The notes beneath the pieces were generated by a model. The model saw nothing but the letters and a program-made list of their open reading frames with translations. It was not told where the DNA came from and did no database searches. 64,000 bases of DNA from Paenibacillus sp. J5C2022. Its GTDB lineage: Bacteria > Bacillota > Bacilli > Paenibacillales > Paenibacillaceae. Numbering within the stretch: the first letter of the stretch is position 1; each line of letters begins with the position of its first letter. Made by a program: the position numbers and the translations under genes. This document shows positions 17,321 through 25,544 of the stretch, piece by piece. The DNA is taken from positions 1-64,000 of the forward strand of contig NZ_JAOQJC010000045.1 of assembly GCF_025567625.1 (NCBI RefSeq), in the 5' to 3' direction.

Positions 17321-19345
17321 TTATGCCGTTGTCGGATTCGTATGATCCGCTGCTGTATGCTCGCGGCGATGGCTGATCATCAAATAAGCCATAGTCAGCA
17401 CCGCGAATGCCAGGGAGAACAGACCCAGCATGCCTGCATCGTTCCACATCCGGCTAATATCGCCACCGGAGATAACATCCTTCAGCCCTGCGACGGAATA
17501 CGTCATCGGCAGCCAAGGCGTCACCTTCTGCAGCCAGTTCGGCGTCAGCTCCATCGGGAACGTGCCCGCCGAGCTTGTCAGCTGCAGAATCAGAATGACG
17601 ATGGCTGCGAAGCGGCCCGGATTGCCCAGTAAGGTGACGAAGAACTGGGTCAGCATCATGAACGTAATGCTGGTAATAATAGAGAACAGCAGGAATGCCG
17701 GCAAGTTCTGTACCTCCAGCTTCAACACCAGCAACAGCGCAGCATCCGCAATGATCGCCTGCAGTGCGCCAACTGCCACAAGCGTCAGCGACTTGCTCCA
17801 GAACCAGCTCCAGCCGTTATCCGGCGTAATCGCCGGCTCGCGCACGGAGTATACAATCGTAATCAACAACGCGCCTACGAATAAGCCAAGAGACAGGAAA
17901 TAAGGCGCGAAGCCAGTGCCGTAATTCGGCACTTCGGTCATGCGGTCAACCTCCAGCCGAATAGGGTCGGCGAACATGTCGCTCTGCTCCTCCGACAGCG
18001 CCATGTCGGCCGTCTCCCTGGAAGCGTCGCTCAGCTTCGACGACAGCTCATGCGATCCGCTGTCCAACTCAAGCAGCCCCGAGGCAATCTCCGACGCTCC
18101 GTTCTCCAGCTGCTTGGAGCCGGAGGACAGCGATGCGGCGGATTCGTTCAGCTTCTGCAGCCCGGCGGACAGCTCCTTCGAGCCCGCTTCCAGCTTGCCG
18201 CTTCCCTCTGCCAGTCCGGCTGCGCCTTGCTGCGCACCCGCCAACTTCTGCTGCAGCGTACCGGCTCCGGCCTGAAGCTCGCTCAGCCCTTTCACCAGCT
18301 GCTCCGCGCCGCCATGCAGCTGTTCCTGCCCCGTCGCTGCCGCGGATACTTTCGCCGACAGCTCCTTGCTCGCCGCTAGCAGCGATGCGAATTGCTTGTT
18401 CGCCGCAAGCTCTTCATCGGAAGCAGCCAGTCCCTCCAGACCGGCGACCAGTTGCTTCACGCCGGCATCCAGCTGCGTTGTGCCGTCAACTGACGCTTGC
18501 AGACCTCCGGCAAGCTGTGAAGCCGCCTGTCCGGCGCCGGATGCCCCTTCCGCCAGCTTCCCGCCTGCGGCGGACAACTGACCCAGTCCGTCAGCCAGCG
18601 TGCCGGCACCCGCATTCAGCTCGGCGGCACCGCCATGAAGCTGCTTGCCGGCGTCGTTCAGCTTCGCCGTACCTTCCGTCAGAGAGGTAGTGCCATTAGA
18701 CAGCTTGTTCAGATTCTGCGTCAGCAGTTGAGCGCCGTCCTTCGCCTTCGTCGTACCGTCGGCAATCTGGCTCGCTCCTTCGCTCGCCGCCACGATACCG
18801 TCCGCCGCTTCCTGCAGCTTGTCGAACACCGTCTGCGTATAAGCTTCCGTCACTTCCTTATTGAGCATCGATTTCATCTGCTCCACGGCCGTATTGCCGA
18901 TCTGTGCGGCGAGGAAGTTGAAGCTCTCATTCGGCAGATAGATCAGCTTCGCCGGCTCAGGCACCTCCGACGTGAGCGAAGCCGTCTTCTCGGAGAAGTT
19001 CGCCGGAATCTCGATGGCCATATAGTAGCGATTCTCCTTCATCCCTTCCAGCGCTTCATCCCGGGTGACGAAGTCCCATCGGAATACTTCGTTCTCGCGA
19101 AGCTGCTCTTCGAAGTCCTTGCCGATATGCACCTGCTCCCCGTTCAGCTCCGTTCCGACATCGGAATTGACGACCGCGACAGGCAGCTCCTGCAGCTTCG
19201 CATACGGGTCCCAGAACGCCCCCAGGAACATGCCGGCATACATGACCGGAATCAGCAGCACTGCAATGACCGGGATTAATACTTTTTTGTTGCGAGCAAT
19301 GGCAGCCAGCTCATGGCCGAATTGCTTCAATCCCTTTAATCTCAT
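17321..19345 (-). CDS. YhgE/Pip-family membrane protein (ABC-2/ESX-like)
   Basis: 674 residues. The family hallmark is at the N-terminus: a membrane helix (VLIPVIAVLLIPVMYAGMF) followed by the extracytoplasmic motif LPVAVVNSDVGTEL. A long Gly/Ala/Ser-rich region of short heptad-like repeats (about 190-460; LNAGAGTLADGLGQL and relatives) should form an extended stalk. Five or so membrane helices at the C-terminus resemble an ABC-2 permease domain. Related proteins act in type VII secretion or as phage receptors; the function here is unknown. A TetR gene lies immediately upstream on the same strand, and the two promoters share an operator. Confidence 0.9.
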   Translation of the reverse strand: MRLKGLKQFGHELAAIARNKKVLIPVIAVLLIPVMYAGMFLGAFWDPYAKLQELPVAVVNSDVGTELNGEQVHIGKDFEEQLRENEVFRWDFVTRDEALEGMKENRYYMAIEIPANFSEKTASLTSEVPEPAKLIYLPNESFNFLAAQIGNTAVEQMKSMLNKEVTEAYTQTVFDKLQEAADGIVAASEGASQIADGTTKAKDGAQLLTQNLNKLSNGTTSLTEGTAKLNDAGKQLHGGAAELNAGAGTLADGLGQLSAAGGKLAEGASGAGQAASQLAGGLQASVDGTTQLDAGVKQLVAGLEGLAASDEELAANKQFASLLAASKELSAKVSAAATGQEQLHGGAEQLVKGLSELQAGAGTLQQKLAGAQQGAAGLAEGSGKLEAGSKELSAGLQKLNESAASLSSGSKQLENGASEIASGLLELDSGSHELSSKLSDASRETADMALSEEQSDMFADPIRLEVDRMTEVPNYGTGFAPYFLSLGLFVGALLITIVYSVREPAITPDNGWSWFWSKSLTLVAVGALQAIIADAALLLVLKLEVQNLPAFLLFSIITSITFMMLTQFFVTLLGNPGRFAAIVILILQLTSSAGTFPMELTPNWLQKVTPWLPMTYSVAGLKDVISGGDISRMWNDAGMLGLFSLAFAVLTMAYLMISHRREHTAADHTNPTTA

Positions 19346-19386
19346 TCCTTCTCACTCCTATTTCTAATAGTTGATTCAATACCGAA

Positions 19387-19409
19387 TGACTATTTTAGTA
19401 TTTTGGTCA
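19387..19409. promoter_or_regulatory. Putative TetR operator in front of the YhgE/Pip gene
   Basis: A 23-bp imperfect palindrome starts TGACTATTTTAG and ends TTTTGGTCA, with TGAC/GTCA ends. It recurs with four differences at 20048-20070 in front of the tetR gene. It lies about 40 bp upstream of the yhgE-like start codon, and the minus strand reads TTGACC at its edge, which may be the -35 box. Confidence 0.65.
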
Positions 19410-19419
19410 ATTCATCCAT

Positions 19420-19447
19420 AAAAAAACGGCACCTTCATTCCGGCGCC
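19420..19447 (-). terminator. Terminator overlapping the end of the tetR gene
   Basis: On the minus strand GGCGCC pairs with GGTGCC (one G-U) around the TGA stop, followed by a run of seven T. It separates tetR from the downstream YhgE/Pip transcript. Confidence 0.65.
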
Positions 19448-20010
19448 AAGCCTTGCTCCAAATAAAACCGCAAATATTGCGCAACCTGCATCTTCTCAAG
19501 CGGCTTATGCTTCAGCTTCCACTCCACCGTTAGCGCCATGTACAGCTTCAGCATGACGAATGCCGTCATCTCCGGCTCGCATGGCTTAATCGTTCCTCGC
19601 TCCACCGCGACAGCTACTTGCTTCGCAATATAGCTGACGACCGCCCTCTCCATCTGCTGCAGCGCTTCGACCGCCACCGGCGTCCCGATCTCCCGAACCT
19701 CCTGCGACAGCTTCAATGCCAGCTCATGCTGCTCCCTGAATTCCAGCAGTTGCTCCAGCACAATGTGCAGGTTATCGAAGAACGTCAACTGTTCATTATA
19801 AGCGCTCTCGGCCATACGTTTCATCTCCAGCAGCATCGTATTCATAATATGCTGGAACAACTCTTCCTTATTGGCGAAGAACGTATAGATTGTTCCTTTC
19901 CCCACGCCTGCGATCTTGGCCACACCGTCCATCGTCGTCGCCTTATATCCGAATAAAGCGAATGATTTCGCCGCCGCTTCCACCACTTGCTGCTTGCGAT
20001 CAACAGCCAC
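19435..20010 (-). CDS. TetR/AcrR-family transcriptional repressor
   Basis: 191 residues. The N-terminal HTH is clear: VVEAAAKSFALFGYKATTMD, then IAGVGKGTIYTFFANKEELF. The C-terminal ligand domain is divergent, as usual. The GTG at 20010 is chosen over an ATG seven codons earlier because GGAGG lies 7 nt before it and the protein then begins MAVDRKQQVVEAA, close to family starts. Two near-identical 23-bp sites, one before this gene and one before the YhgE/Pip gene, imply autoregulation and control of the neighbour. The inducer is unknown. Confidence 0.9.
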   Translation of the reverse strand: MAVDRKQQVVEAAAKSFALFGYKATTMDGVAKIAGVGKGTIYTFFANKEELFQHIMNTMLLEMKRMAESAYNEQLTFFDNLHIVLEQLLEFREQHELALKLSQEVREIGTPVAVEALQQMERAVVSYIAKQVAVAVERGTIKPCEPEMTAFVMLKLYMALTVEWKLKHKPLEKMQVAQYLRFYLEQGLAPE

Positions 20011-20047
20011 TTTGCCACCTCCCGACTCCATCGCGCCATCGACCGAC

Positions 20048-20070
20048 TGACTGTTTTACTAATTTGGTCA
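20048..20070. promoter_or_regulatory. Putative TetR operator in front of tetR
   Basis: The 23-bp site starts TGACTGTTTTAC and ends ATTTGGTCA. It is the partner of 19387-19409, about 38 bp upstream of the GTG start. The similarity continues a few bases outward (AATTCGTC vs AATTCATC). Confidence 0.65.
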
Positions 20071-20113
20071 ATTCGTCTGAAATGATAATAGCACGACTCG
20101 CGGGTAAAATCAA

Positions 20114-20190
20114 CAGTAAGTCGCAGGCAATAGGTCATCAGCAAGTCCCACTCAGTAAGTCGCAGGCAATAGGTCACCAGCAAGTCACCG
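20114..20190. repeat. 39-bp direct repeat, about two copies
   Basis: CAGTAAGTCGCAGGCAATAG begins at 20114 and again at 20153, and the downstream halves (GTCA-CAGCAAGTC) also match. It lies in the gap between tetR and brxC. Confidence 0.8.
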
Positions 20191-20323
20191 GCATTCTGTC
20201 ATCGCCAGCCTATCGTCGGTACAATGCAATAAGCTACTTGAATCCTCCTCAGCCGCATGGCATCCTGAAGCGAATAACGCTATAATCAACTGTACATGCC
20301 ATGACATATAAAGGAGAGATTTT

Positions 20324-20668
20324 ATGGGTACTTACAAGGAATTGACTTCGCTGGAGCAATGGAGCGACGCCTTCGAGAGCTCCGGCAAACGTCCGCTCGT
20401 CGTGTTCAAGCACAGCACGCAATGCAACGTCAGCGCCGACGCATACGGCGTATATTCGGACCACCTGCAAGCTTCGCCTAGCGCTGATGTCGATTACTTA
20501 TTCGTGAAGGTAATCGAATCGCGCCCCGTGTCCAATCGAATCGCGGAGGATACCGGCATCAAGCACGCATCCCCTCAACTGCTGTATATTAAAAACAAAG
20601 AGGTCGTAGCGTCCACTTCGCATTGGCATATAACGGATGCGTTCATTTCCGAAATGCTTCAAAAATAA
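20324..20668 (+). CDS. brxC: Monothiol bacilliredoxin BrxC (YtxJ family)
   Basis: 114 residues, full length for YtxJ/BrxC. Thioredoxin-like fold with the redox Cys34 in KHSTQCNVSADAY, a single-Cys CxxS-type site as in BrxC, where Bacillus carries CPIS. It removes bacillithiol from oxidised proteins in the cytoplasm. SD AAGGAGAG is 6-7 nt before the ATG. Single gene with its own terminator. Confidence 0.88.
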   Translation: MGTYKELTSLEQWSDAFESSGKRPLVVFKHSTQCNVSADAYGVYSDHLQASPSADVDYLFVKVIESRPVSNRIAEDTGIKHASPQLLYIKNKEVVASTSHWHITDAFISEMLQK

Positions 20669-20676
20669 TCCTGCCT

Positions 20677-20709
20677 GCAGCCGTGCCGACATGAGGCGCG
20701 GCTGCTTTT
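20677..20709 (+). terminator. Terminator of brxC
   Basis: GCAGCCGTGCC (20677-20687) pairs with GGCGCGGCTGC (20695-20705, one G-U), followed by TTTT, 8 bp after the stop. Confidence 0.85.
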
Positions 20710-20916
20710 GTGACCATAGACCCATATCTTCACCTCCAACTGTGAAACACGAACCACTACCCACCCTATCCGCACAACTCACGTCCCGCCACCCCCAATC
20801 AATTCAGGACCTTGTACCCTCAAATAGTTGCATCATATAGCCCATTCTAAATCATTATTAGTTATGGTTATCTAAAGAATGTCGGATTATATCAATTGGA
20901 GGAGGAAAATATTCAC

Positions 20917-22146
20917 ATGAAACGATGGGCCTTATTAACGATTAGCATCGCCCTGCTTCTGACATCGCTCGGCCATTCTGCCGCGGCCGCCTCGTCGGAT
21001 GCGGTCGCTTTCCAAGATATTGACGGGCACTGGGCAAGGGATACGATACAGGAAATGGTAGGCAAAGGCATATTGAACGGCTATCCGGACGGAACGTTCC
21101 GGCCGAACGATCCTGTGAAAGTGGATCAATTCGTCAAAATGCTCATTCTCTCCTACAGCGAGCTCCACGAGAACGGCTCGCGCAGCTGGAACAAGGATTT
21201 TCTGGATGCACTCAGCCCCGAGAATCAAGCCATTATCAAGCAAGACTACCGTTACTTCAGCTTCAAGCCGAACACTGTCGGCTATTGGGCGAAGGACTTT
21301 ATCGATATCGCCAGCGACCTGCACTTTATGAACAAGGATCGCTATGCCGACTTCCAGGCTGACATGAAGCGTGAAAATGTGGCTGAAATTATCTATTATA
21401 CACTGCAGGAAACGGAATTTCTGGAAGATAACCGATTCGGCCAACGCATGGCGGAAGCCTACGGCGATATCGTAAGCGCTTCAGATAGAGAACAGCGCTT
21501 CATCGCCGAGACGCTTGTGAAAGGGATTATGGAAGGCTACCCCAGCGGCTTCTTCGGCGTAGGTGAGGAAGTAACGCGTGCAGAAGCCCTCGTCATCCTG
21601 CAACGGCTGCGGGACAAGACGAAGCGCATCGCTATCGAAGTGTCGCCCGACAATCTGGAGCGAATCGTCCCTACAGCCGAGGGAGGCAACAAAATCATCG
21701 TCTTCCCCGACCAAAGAATGTGGGACGCCTATGAGACGTTGACGGTCATCAGCGAGCTGCGAGGCAGCAATCACGATCTGTACGGCACAACCTTGCGCCT
21801 GTATCGCGATCAGACGGAGAAGGACAATGTTCAGAACAGACCGTCAGGATCGGCCTCTCCTCGCGAGGAAGCCGCCATCTGGCTAGATCCGCAATACAAT
21901 ACATATGGCGTTACAATCTCGCTTAGAGAAGGAGCGCTTGCACGCAATCAGGAGGTCGTCGACGGCTTCGCGAACGGACTGTTCGGCTACAATGCCAGCG
22001 CATTCCGGGAGCTGTTCGCCAATGTGTGCAATCGCGTCGAGAACGGTGAAATGCCGGAATCCGAACAAGCCATTATCGGTACGGATACCGTTCAAATCAT
22101 GATCGACGGCGACACCATCGTTTTCTCCATCGCGAAGAAGGCTTAA
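20917..22146 (+). CDS. Secreted protein with three SLH domains
   Basis: 409 residues. Sec signal peptide MKRWALLTISIALLLTSLGH ending near SAAAA. First SLH repeat at about 34-80 (FQDIDGHWARDTIQEM, then NGYPDGTFRPNDPV), a divergent second with YWAKDFIDIA, and a third with MEGYPSGFFGVGEEVTRAEA. The C-terminal half (about 245-409) has no domain I recognise. The ATG at 20917 has GGAGGAGG about 10 nt upstream; the TTG at 20896 would put the ribosome-binding site inside the gene. It should bind secondary cell-wall polymer through SLH. Monocistronic, with a terminator. Confidence 0.88.
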   Translation: MKRWALLTISIALLLTSLGHSAAAASSDAVAFQDIDGHWARDTIQEMVGKGILNGYPDGTFRPNDPVKVDQFVKMLILSYSELHENGSRSWNKDFLDALSPENQAIIKQDYRYFSFKPNTVGYWAKDFIDIASDLHFMNKDRYADFQADMKRENVAEIIYYTLQETEFLEDNRFGQRMAEAYGDIVSASDREQRFIAETLVKGIMEGYPSGFFGVGEEVTRAEALVILQRLRDKTKRIAIEVSPDNLERIVPTAEGGNKIIVFPDQRMWDAYETLTVISELRGSNHDLYGTTLRLYRDQTEKDNVQNRPSGSASPREEAAIWLDPQYNTYGVTISLREGALARNQEVVDGFANGLFGYNASAFRELFANVCNRVENGEMPESEQAIIGTDTVQIMIDGDTIVFSIAKKA

Positions 22147-22153
22147 ATTGCAG

Positions 22154-22187
22154 GAGCAGTCCCGTATGAGCCGGGACTGCTCTTTTT
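22154..22187 (+). terminator. Terminator of the SLH-protein gene
   Basis: GAGCAGTCCCG (22154-22164) pairs with CGGGACTGCTC (22172-22182), followed by TTTTT. Confidence 0.93.
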
Positions 22188-22221
22188 CTACTATATATGG
22201 AGACTAATCTCCCGATCGAGA

Positions 22222-23034
22222 CTAACCCCGCTGCGCCTTGAAGCAGTTCAACCGATACTTGCGGCCATACTGGCTGCCATAATGCACTATGCGGTTAATC
22301 ATCGTCTGATCCTGCAAGATGGCGAACGGACAATGATCCGGCGTCGTATTCACTTCCAGAATCCACGGCTTCAGTCCCTGGTCAAGCGCGATATCCAGGC
22401 CGAGCTCGCGCAGCCTGGGATAGCGGCGATGAAGCCGCTTCATCGTATTCACGCCTATTCGCTCCAGCTGCCTCATCAGCTTGGCGCTCTGAATCGGATT
22501 CGCATATCCTTGCAGCACTTGCTCCACCGGAACAATCGTGCCCCCTTGGCTCCCGTTGGTGACAATTTTGTCGGGATGGGCTACGCGGGCTACCGTCCCC
22601 GTCGCCTCCCAGCCACCGCTTGGCGATTGCTGGACAACGAGACGAAGGTCGAACGGCCTGCCGTTATAAGTCAATGCATATATCCCTCTCTGCACCAAAT
22701 ATACTCTCCCGCCCGCGTCCTTCAGAATAGATCGATAGAGCGGCTGGAAGCTCTGGAAGCTCTTGCGCTCGCCGCCCAATTGATAGATATACCCGGATGA
22801 AGGATCGCCCGACAGCCGCTCGACCCTCATGACGCCTTTTCCCAGCGAACCGAATGTCGGCTTTACATAGACCATGCCGTGCCGCTCCAGCATAGACGAT
22901 AACGTCTGCTTGCTCAGCTTTTTCGTAACGGGGATATAAGAGCGCAAGCCTTCGTCAGTCAGCATGACATTCGTTTTGGCCCACTTGTCCGCAATCCGGT
23001 AAACGCCGCTTGTTTTTACAATTGACTTCGCCAT
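22222..23034 (-). CDS. YheC/YheD-family ATP-grasp protein
   Basis: 270 residues. Motifs of the YheC/D ATP-grasp family: VYVKPTFGSLGKGVMRVERL, RPFDLRLVVQ, GLDIALDQGLKPWILEVNTT. In Bacillus related proteins are spore-coat associated. The frame stays open for a further 290 codons upstream, but that stretch overlaps the divergent adenylating-enzyme gene and lacks family similarity. The ATG at 23034, preceded by GAGGAG-rich sequence, gives the normal N-terminus. Divergent from the diaminopropionate operon; ATP-grasp enzymes can join amino acids, so a link cannot be excluded but is not supported beyond position. Confidence 0.88.
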   Translation of the reverse strand: MAKSIVKTSGVYRIADKWAKTNVMLTDEGLRSYIPVTKKLSKQTLSSMLERHGMVYVKPTFGSLGKGVMRVERLSGDPSSGYIYQLGGERKSFQSFQPLYRSILKDAGGRVYLVQRGIYALTYNGRPFDLRLVVQQSPSGGWEATGTVARVAHPDKIVTNGSQGGTIVPVEQVLQGYANPIQSAKLMRQLERIGVNTMKRLHRRYPRLRELGLDIALDQGLKPWILEVNTTPDHCPFAILQDQTMINRIVHYGSQYGRKYRLNCFKAQRG

Positions 23035-23214
23035 GCTCCTCTTCTGATCTCCTCTCTTTGCTAGACTGGTATCTCTATGAGACTTCCCTACTATTACTAT
23101 ACGAAAGAATAGAAAATTCGCTGTAGGCAGCTGACATCCATGGCGAACCAACAGGCGATAATCACATATGCTTATGGAAAGGACATCGTTGCACGAAGGA
23201 GGAACTGACTTTCT

Positions 23215-24555
23215 ATGACAGAGCAGCCAAGCCGGGGCATACCGGGGACGCACCTGCATATTATTGCACATTATCACCCTTGGTATAGAGAATTGTTCCC
23301 GAGCGGCATGCCGTCCGGCAATGAGAATATCGCACTTGAACGACTTCCACTTCTCACCGCGAGACGGCTGAAGCCATACCATCTGAATCAGACCTTCGGG
23401 GCAGGAGATGAACTGTCGCGCTATTACACATCGGGCACCTCTTCCGGGCAGAGGAAAGAGATTCGCTACTCCTGGCAAGATGACGAGCAATATGTCCGCA
23501 GCAAGCGGCAAGCGTTCCAGAAGTGGCTCGGCGGCAGCTTGAGCGGCGGCCGCGCGATGGCGGATCTGGGCACTGGCCATGCCGCAAGCACAGCGCCGGC
23601 TATCTTCATGGGCATGGGCATGGAAGGTAGGAGCATCCCGTTCACTGCACCGATTCAGGAGCATATCCGGCAGCTGGCGGACTTCCGTCCTCAGCTGCTC
23701 TACACGATGCCATCGCTGCTGGAGTCCATCACTGGCGCTGCCCCCGACCCGAGCCGACTCGGCATCCGCAAGATCATTCTGGTCGGCGAGATCGCACCGC
23801 CGGAATGGCAGCGCAACATCGCCGCACGCTTCGACCTGTCGCAGCACGATATACTGGACACCTACGGCTCCATCGAGATCGGCTCCATCGCCGCTTACGA
23901 CCATGAGCTGGGCCTGTACGTGCTGGCGGAGGGCGTCGAAGGCGAATGCATAAGCTGGAGCGATCTACAGGAGATGAAGCGGCCGGAAGCGAGGGATCAG
24001 ACTCCCCTTCCGCAGCCGGACGATCTATCGGATGATATGCCGGATGATCTGCCAGCTGATCTGCCGGAGCTTGAGCATAGCCTCGCAGACTTGGCGGACA
24101 ACGAAGGAGTGCTCGTGCTTACCTCCCTTATGCGGGAGCAATTCCCCGCCATACGTTACGTGACCTACGATGTGGTCAGGAACTTTACGACGGTGGAAGT
24201 GAACGGACAGCGAAGAGGCGTCTTCTCCGCCATCGTGAAGCGAATCGGATCGGAGCTGAAGCATGGCGAGAAGATTAGCCTGTATGACATCGAAGAGGTG
24301 ACAAGCCGTCTGCTGAAGGATGCGGCCTTGCGCGTCATGGTGGAAGGCAACCGACTGAAGATTTTCTTGAAGAGCGCGGAGCTGCGCCGGGACGGCAGGA
24401 AGCTGGCGCTCATACAATCGGAGCTGCGAGACAAGATTCCCGCTATCGGGATGATGATCCGCAACGGCTTGCTGGAGGACATCGAGATAATCGTCCTGGA
24501 GGAGCATGAGCAGCTCCCCGGCGGCGCCGTGAAGGGGAAGCGCATTTATTCGTAG
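23215..24555 (+). CDS. PaaK-like AMP-forming adenylating enzyme
   Basis: 446 residues. ATP-binding P-loop YTSGTSSGQRKE (71-82), A5-type motif DTYGSIEIG, and a PaaK-like C-terminus ending PGGAVKGKRI, where the Lys before GKR would be catalytic. It therefore should activate a carboxylic acid as an acyl-AMP, possibly passing it to CoA or to an amine. Between about 258 and 300 there is an unusual Asp/Pro/Leu-rich insert (DDLSDDMPDDLPADLPELE). SD AAGGAGG precedes the ATG. It is 13 bp upstream of sbnA in one operon, so the substrate or acceptor may be diaminopropionate. The reaction is inferred. Confidence 0.82.
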   Translation: MTEQPSRGIPGTHLHIIAHYHPWYRELFPSGMPSGNENIALERLPLLTARRLKPYHLNQTFGAGDELSRYYTSGTSSGQRKEIRYSWQDDEQYVRSKRQAFQKWLGGSLSGGRAMADLGTGHAASTAPAIFMGMGMEGRSIPFTAPIQEHIRQLADFRPQLLYTMPSLLESITGAAPDPSRLGIRKIILVGEIAPPEWQRNIAARFDLSQHDILDTYGSIEIGSIAAYDHELGLYVLAEGVEGECISWSDLQEMKRPEARDQTPLPQPDDLSDDMPDDLPADLPELEHSLADLADNEGVLVLTSLMREQFPAIRYVTYDVVRNFTTVEVNGQRRGVFSAIVKRIGSELKHGEKISLYDIEEVTSRLLKDAALRVMVEGNRLKIFLKSAELRRDGRKLALIQSELRDKIPAIGMMIRNGLLEDIEIIVLEEHEQLPGGAVKGKRIYS

Positions 24556-24568
24556 GGGGAATTGGAGT

Positions 24569-25534
24569 ATGAATCGCAGTTGGCTTGAACATATCGGGAA
24601 CACACCGTTGGTGCCCTTGTCGAAGCTGTTCTCTAATCCACGCGGAATTCAAGTGTACGGCAAGCTGGAACTGATGAATCCTACCGGCAGCGCCAAGGAC
24701 CGCCCCGCTCTGCGCATTCTGCAGCACGCCTGGCGCGAAGGAGCGGTCGGACCGGGCTCTGTCGTCGTGGAATCCAGCTCCGGCAATATGGCCATCAGCA
24801 TGGCGGCGATCTGTTCCTGCATGGGCATGCGATTCATCAGCGTCATCGATCCCCGCACGACGGATCAGAACATTCGCATTATGAGGGCCTATGGAGCGGA
24901 AGTGTCTTATGTGACCGAGCCGGACCCGGACACCGGCGAGTTCCTGCCCGCAAGACTGCAGCGGGTGCGGGAACTGCTGGAGGATATCCCCGGCAGCTAC
25001 TGGCCCAATCAATATGGCAACAGGAACAATCCACTTGCGCATGAGGAAGGGACGATGCGCGAGATTGCCGAGCAACTGGGTAGCATTGACTACGTGGCAG
25101 CGGGCGTCAGCAGCTGCGGCACCATGCTGGGCTGCTCGCAATATATCCGAAAGCACGGTCTGCCGACCAAATCAATCGCCGTCGATGCCGCCGGCAGCAT
25201 CATTCTTGGCGGTTCGCCGGGCATGCGGCTCTACCCCGGATTGGGAGCCGGCATCGTGCCCCCGTTCGCTGAAGGCATCGCAATGGACTATGCGGTGAAG
25301 GTGACGGACCGGGACATGACGATGGGCTGCCACTGTCTGCTGAAGCAGGAATCGATCCTGGCCGGCCCTTCCTCCGGAGCCGTCATATCGGCTGTGCAGA
25401 CGCTCATGGACCGTCTGCCTGAGGAGTCCGTAATCGCAGCCATTATTCACGATCGCGGAGAGCGCTATTTGGACACGGTATACAATGAAGCATGGGTGAA
25501 GGAGCACTTCGGAACACACTTGACTGAGAAATGA
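24569..25534 (+). CDS. sbnA: SbnA-type N-(2-amino-2-carboxyethyl)-L-glutamate synthase (PLP, cysteine-synthase family)
   Basis: 321 residues. Fold-type II PLP enzyme: the Schiff-base Lys43 lies in NPTGSAKDRPA, the phosphate or substrate loop in SSSGN (69-73), and a Gly-rich loop in GVSSCGTMLG. In staphyloferrin B biosynthesis SbnA joins O-phospho-L-serine and L-glutamate; the next gene, SbnB, then releases L-2,3-diaminopropionate. The immediate pairing with SbnB separates it from CysK. SD GGGGG or TTGGAG precedes the ATG; spacing to both neighbours is 10-13 bp. Confidence 0.88.
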   Translation: MNRSWLEHIGNTPLVPLSKLFSNPRGIQVYGKLELMNPTGSAKDRPALRILQHAWREGAVGPGSVVVESSSGNMAISMAAICSCMGMRFISVIDPRTTDQNIRIMRAYGAEVSYVTEPDPDTGEFLPARLQRVRELLEDIPGSYWPNQYGNRNNPLAHEEGTMREIAEQLGSIDYVAAGVSSCGTMLGCSQYIRKHGLPTKSIAVDAAGSIILGGSPGMRLYPGLGAGIVPPFAEGIAMDYAVKVTDRDMTMGCHCLLKQESILAGPSSGAVISAVQTLMDRLPEESVIAAIIHDRGERYLDTVYNEAWVKEHFGTHLTEK

Positions 25535-25544
25535 GGGAAGCGGC

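Noticed and set aside
16628..17632. Several repeat-peptide ORFs on both strands of the 51-bp array
   Set aside because: Both strands are open for the same arithmetic reason, a 50-bp unit breaks the frame, and there is no start signal.
23035..23904. N-terminal extension of the ATP-grasp protein
   Set aside because: Overlaps the divergent adenylating-enzyme gene and has no family similarity; the ATG at 23034 gives the normal start.
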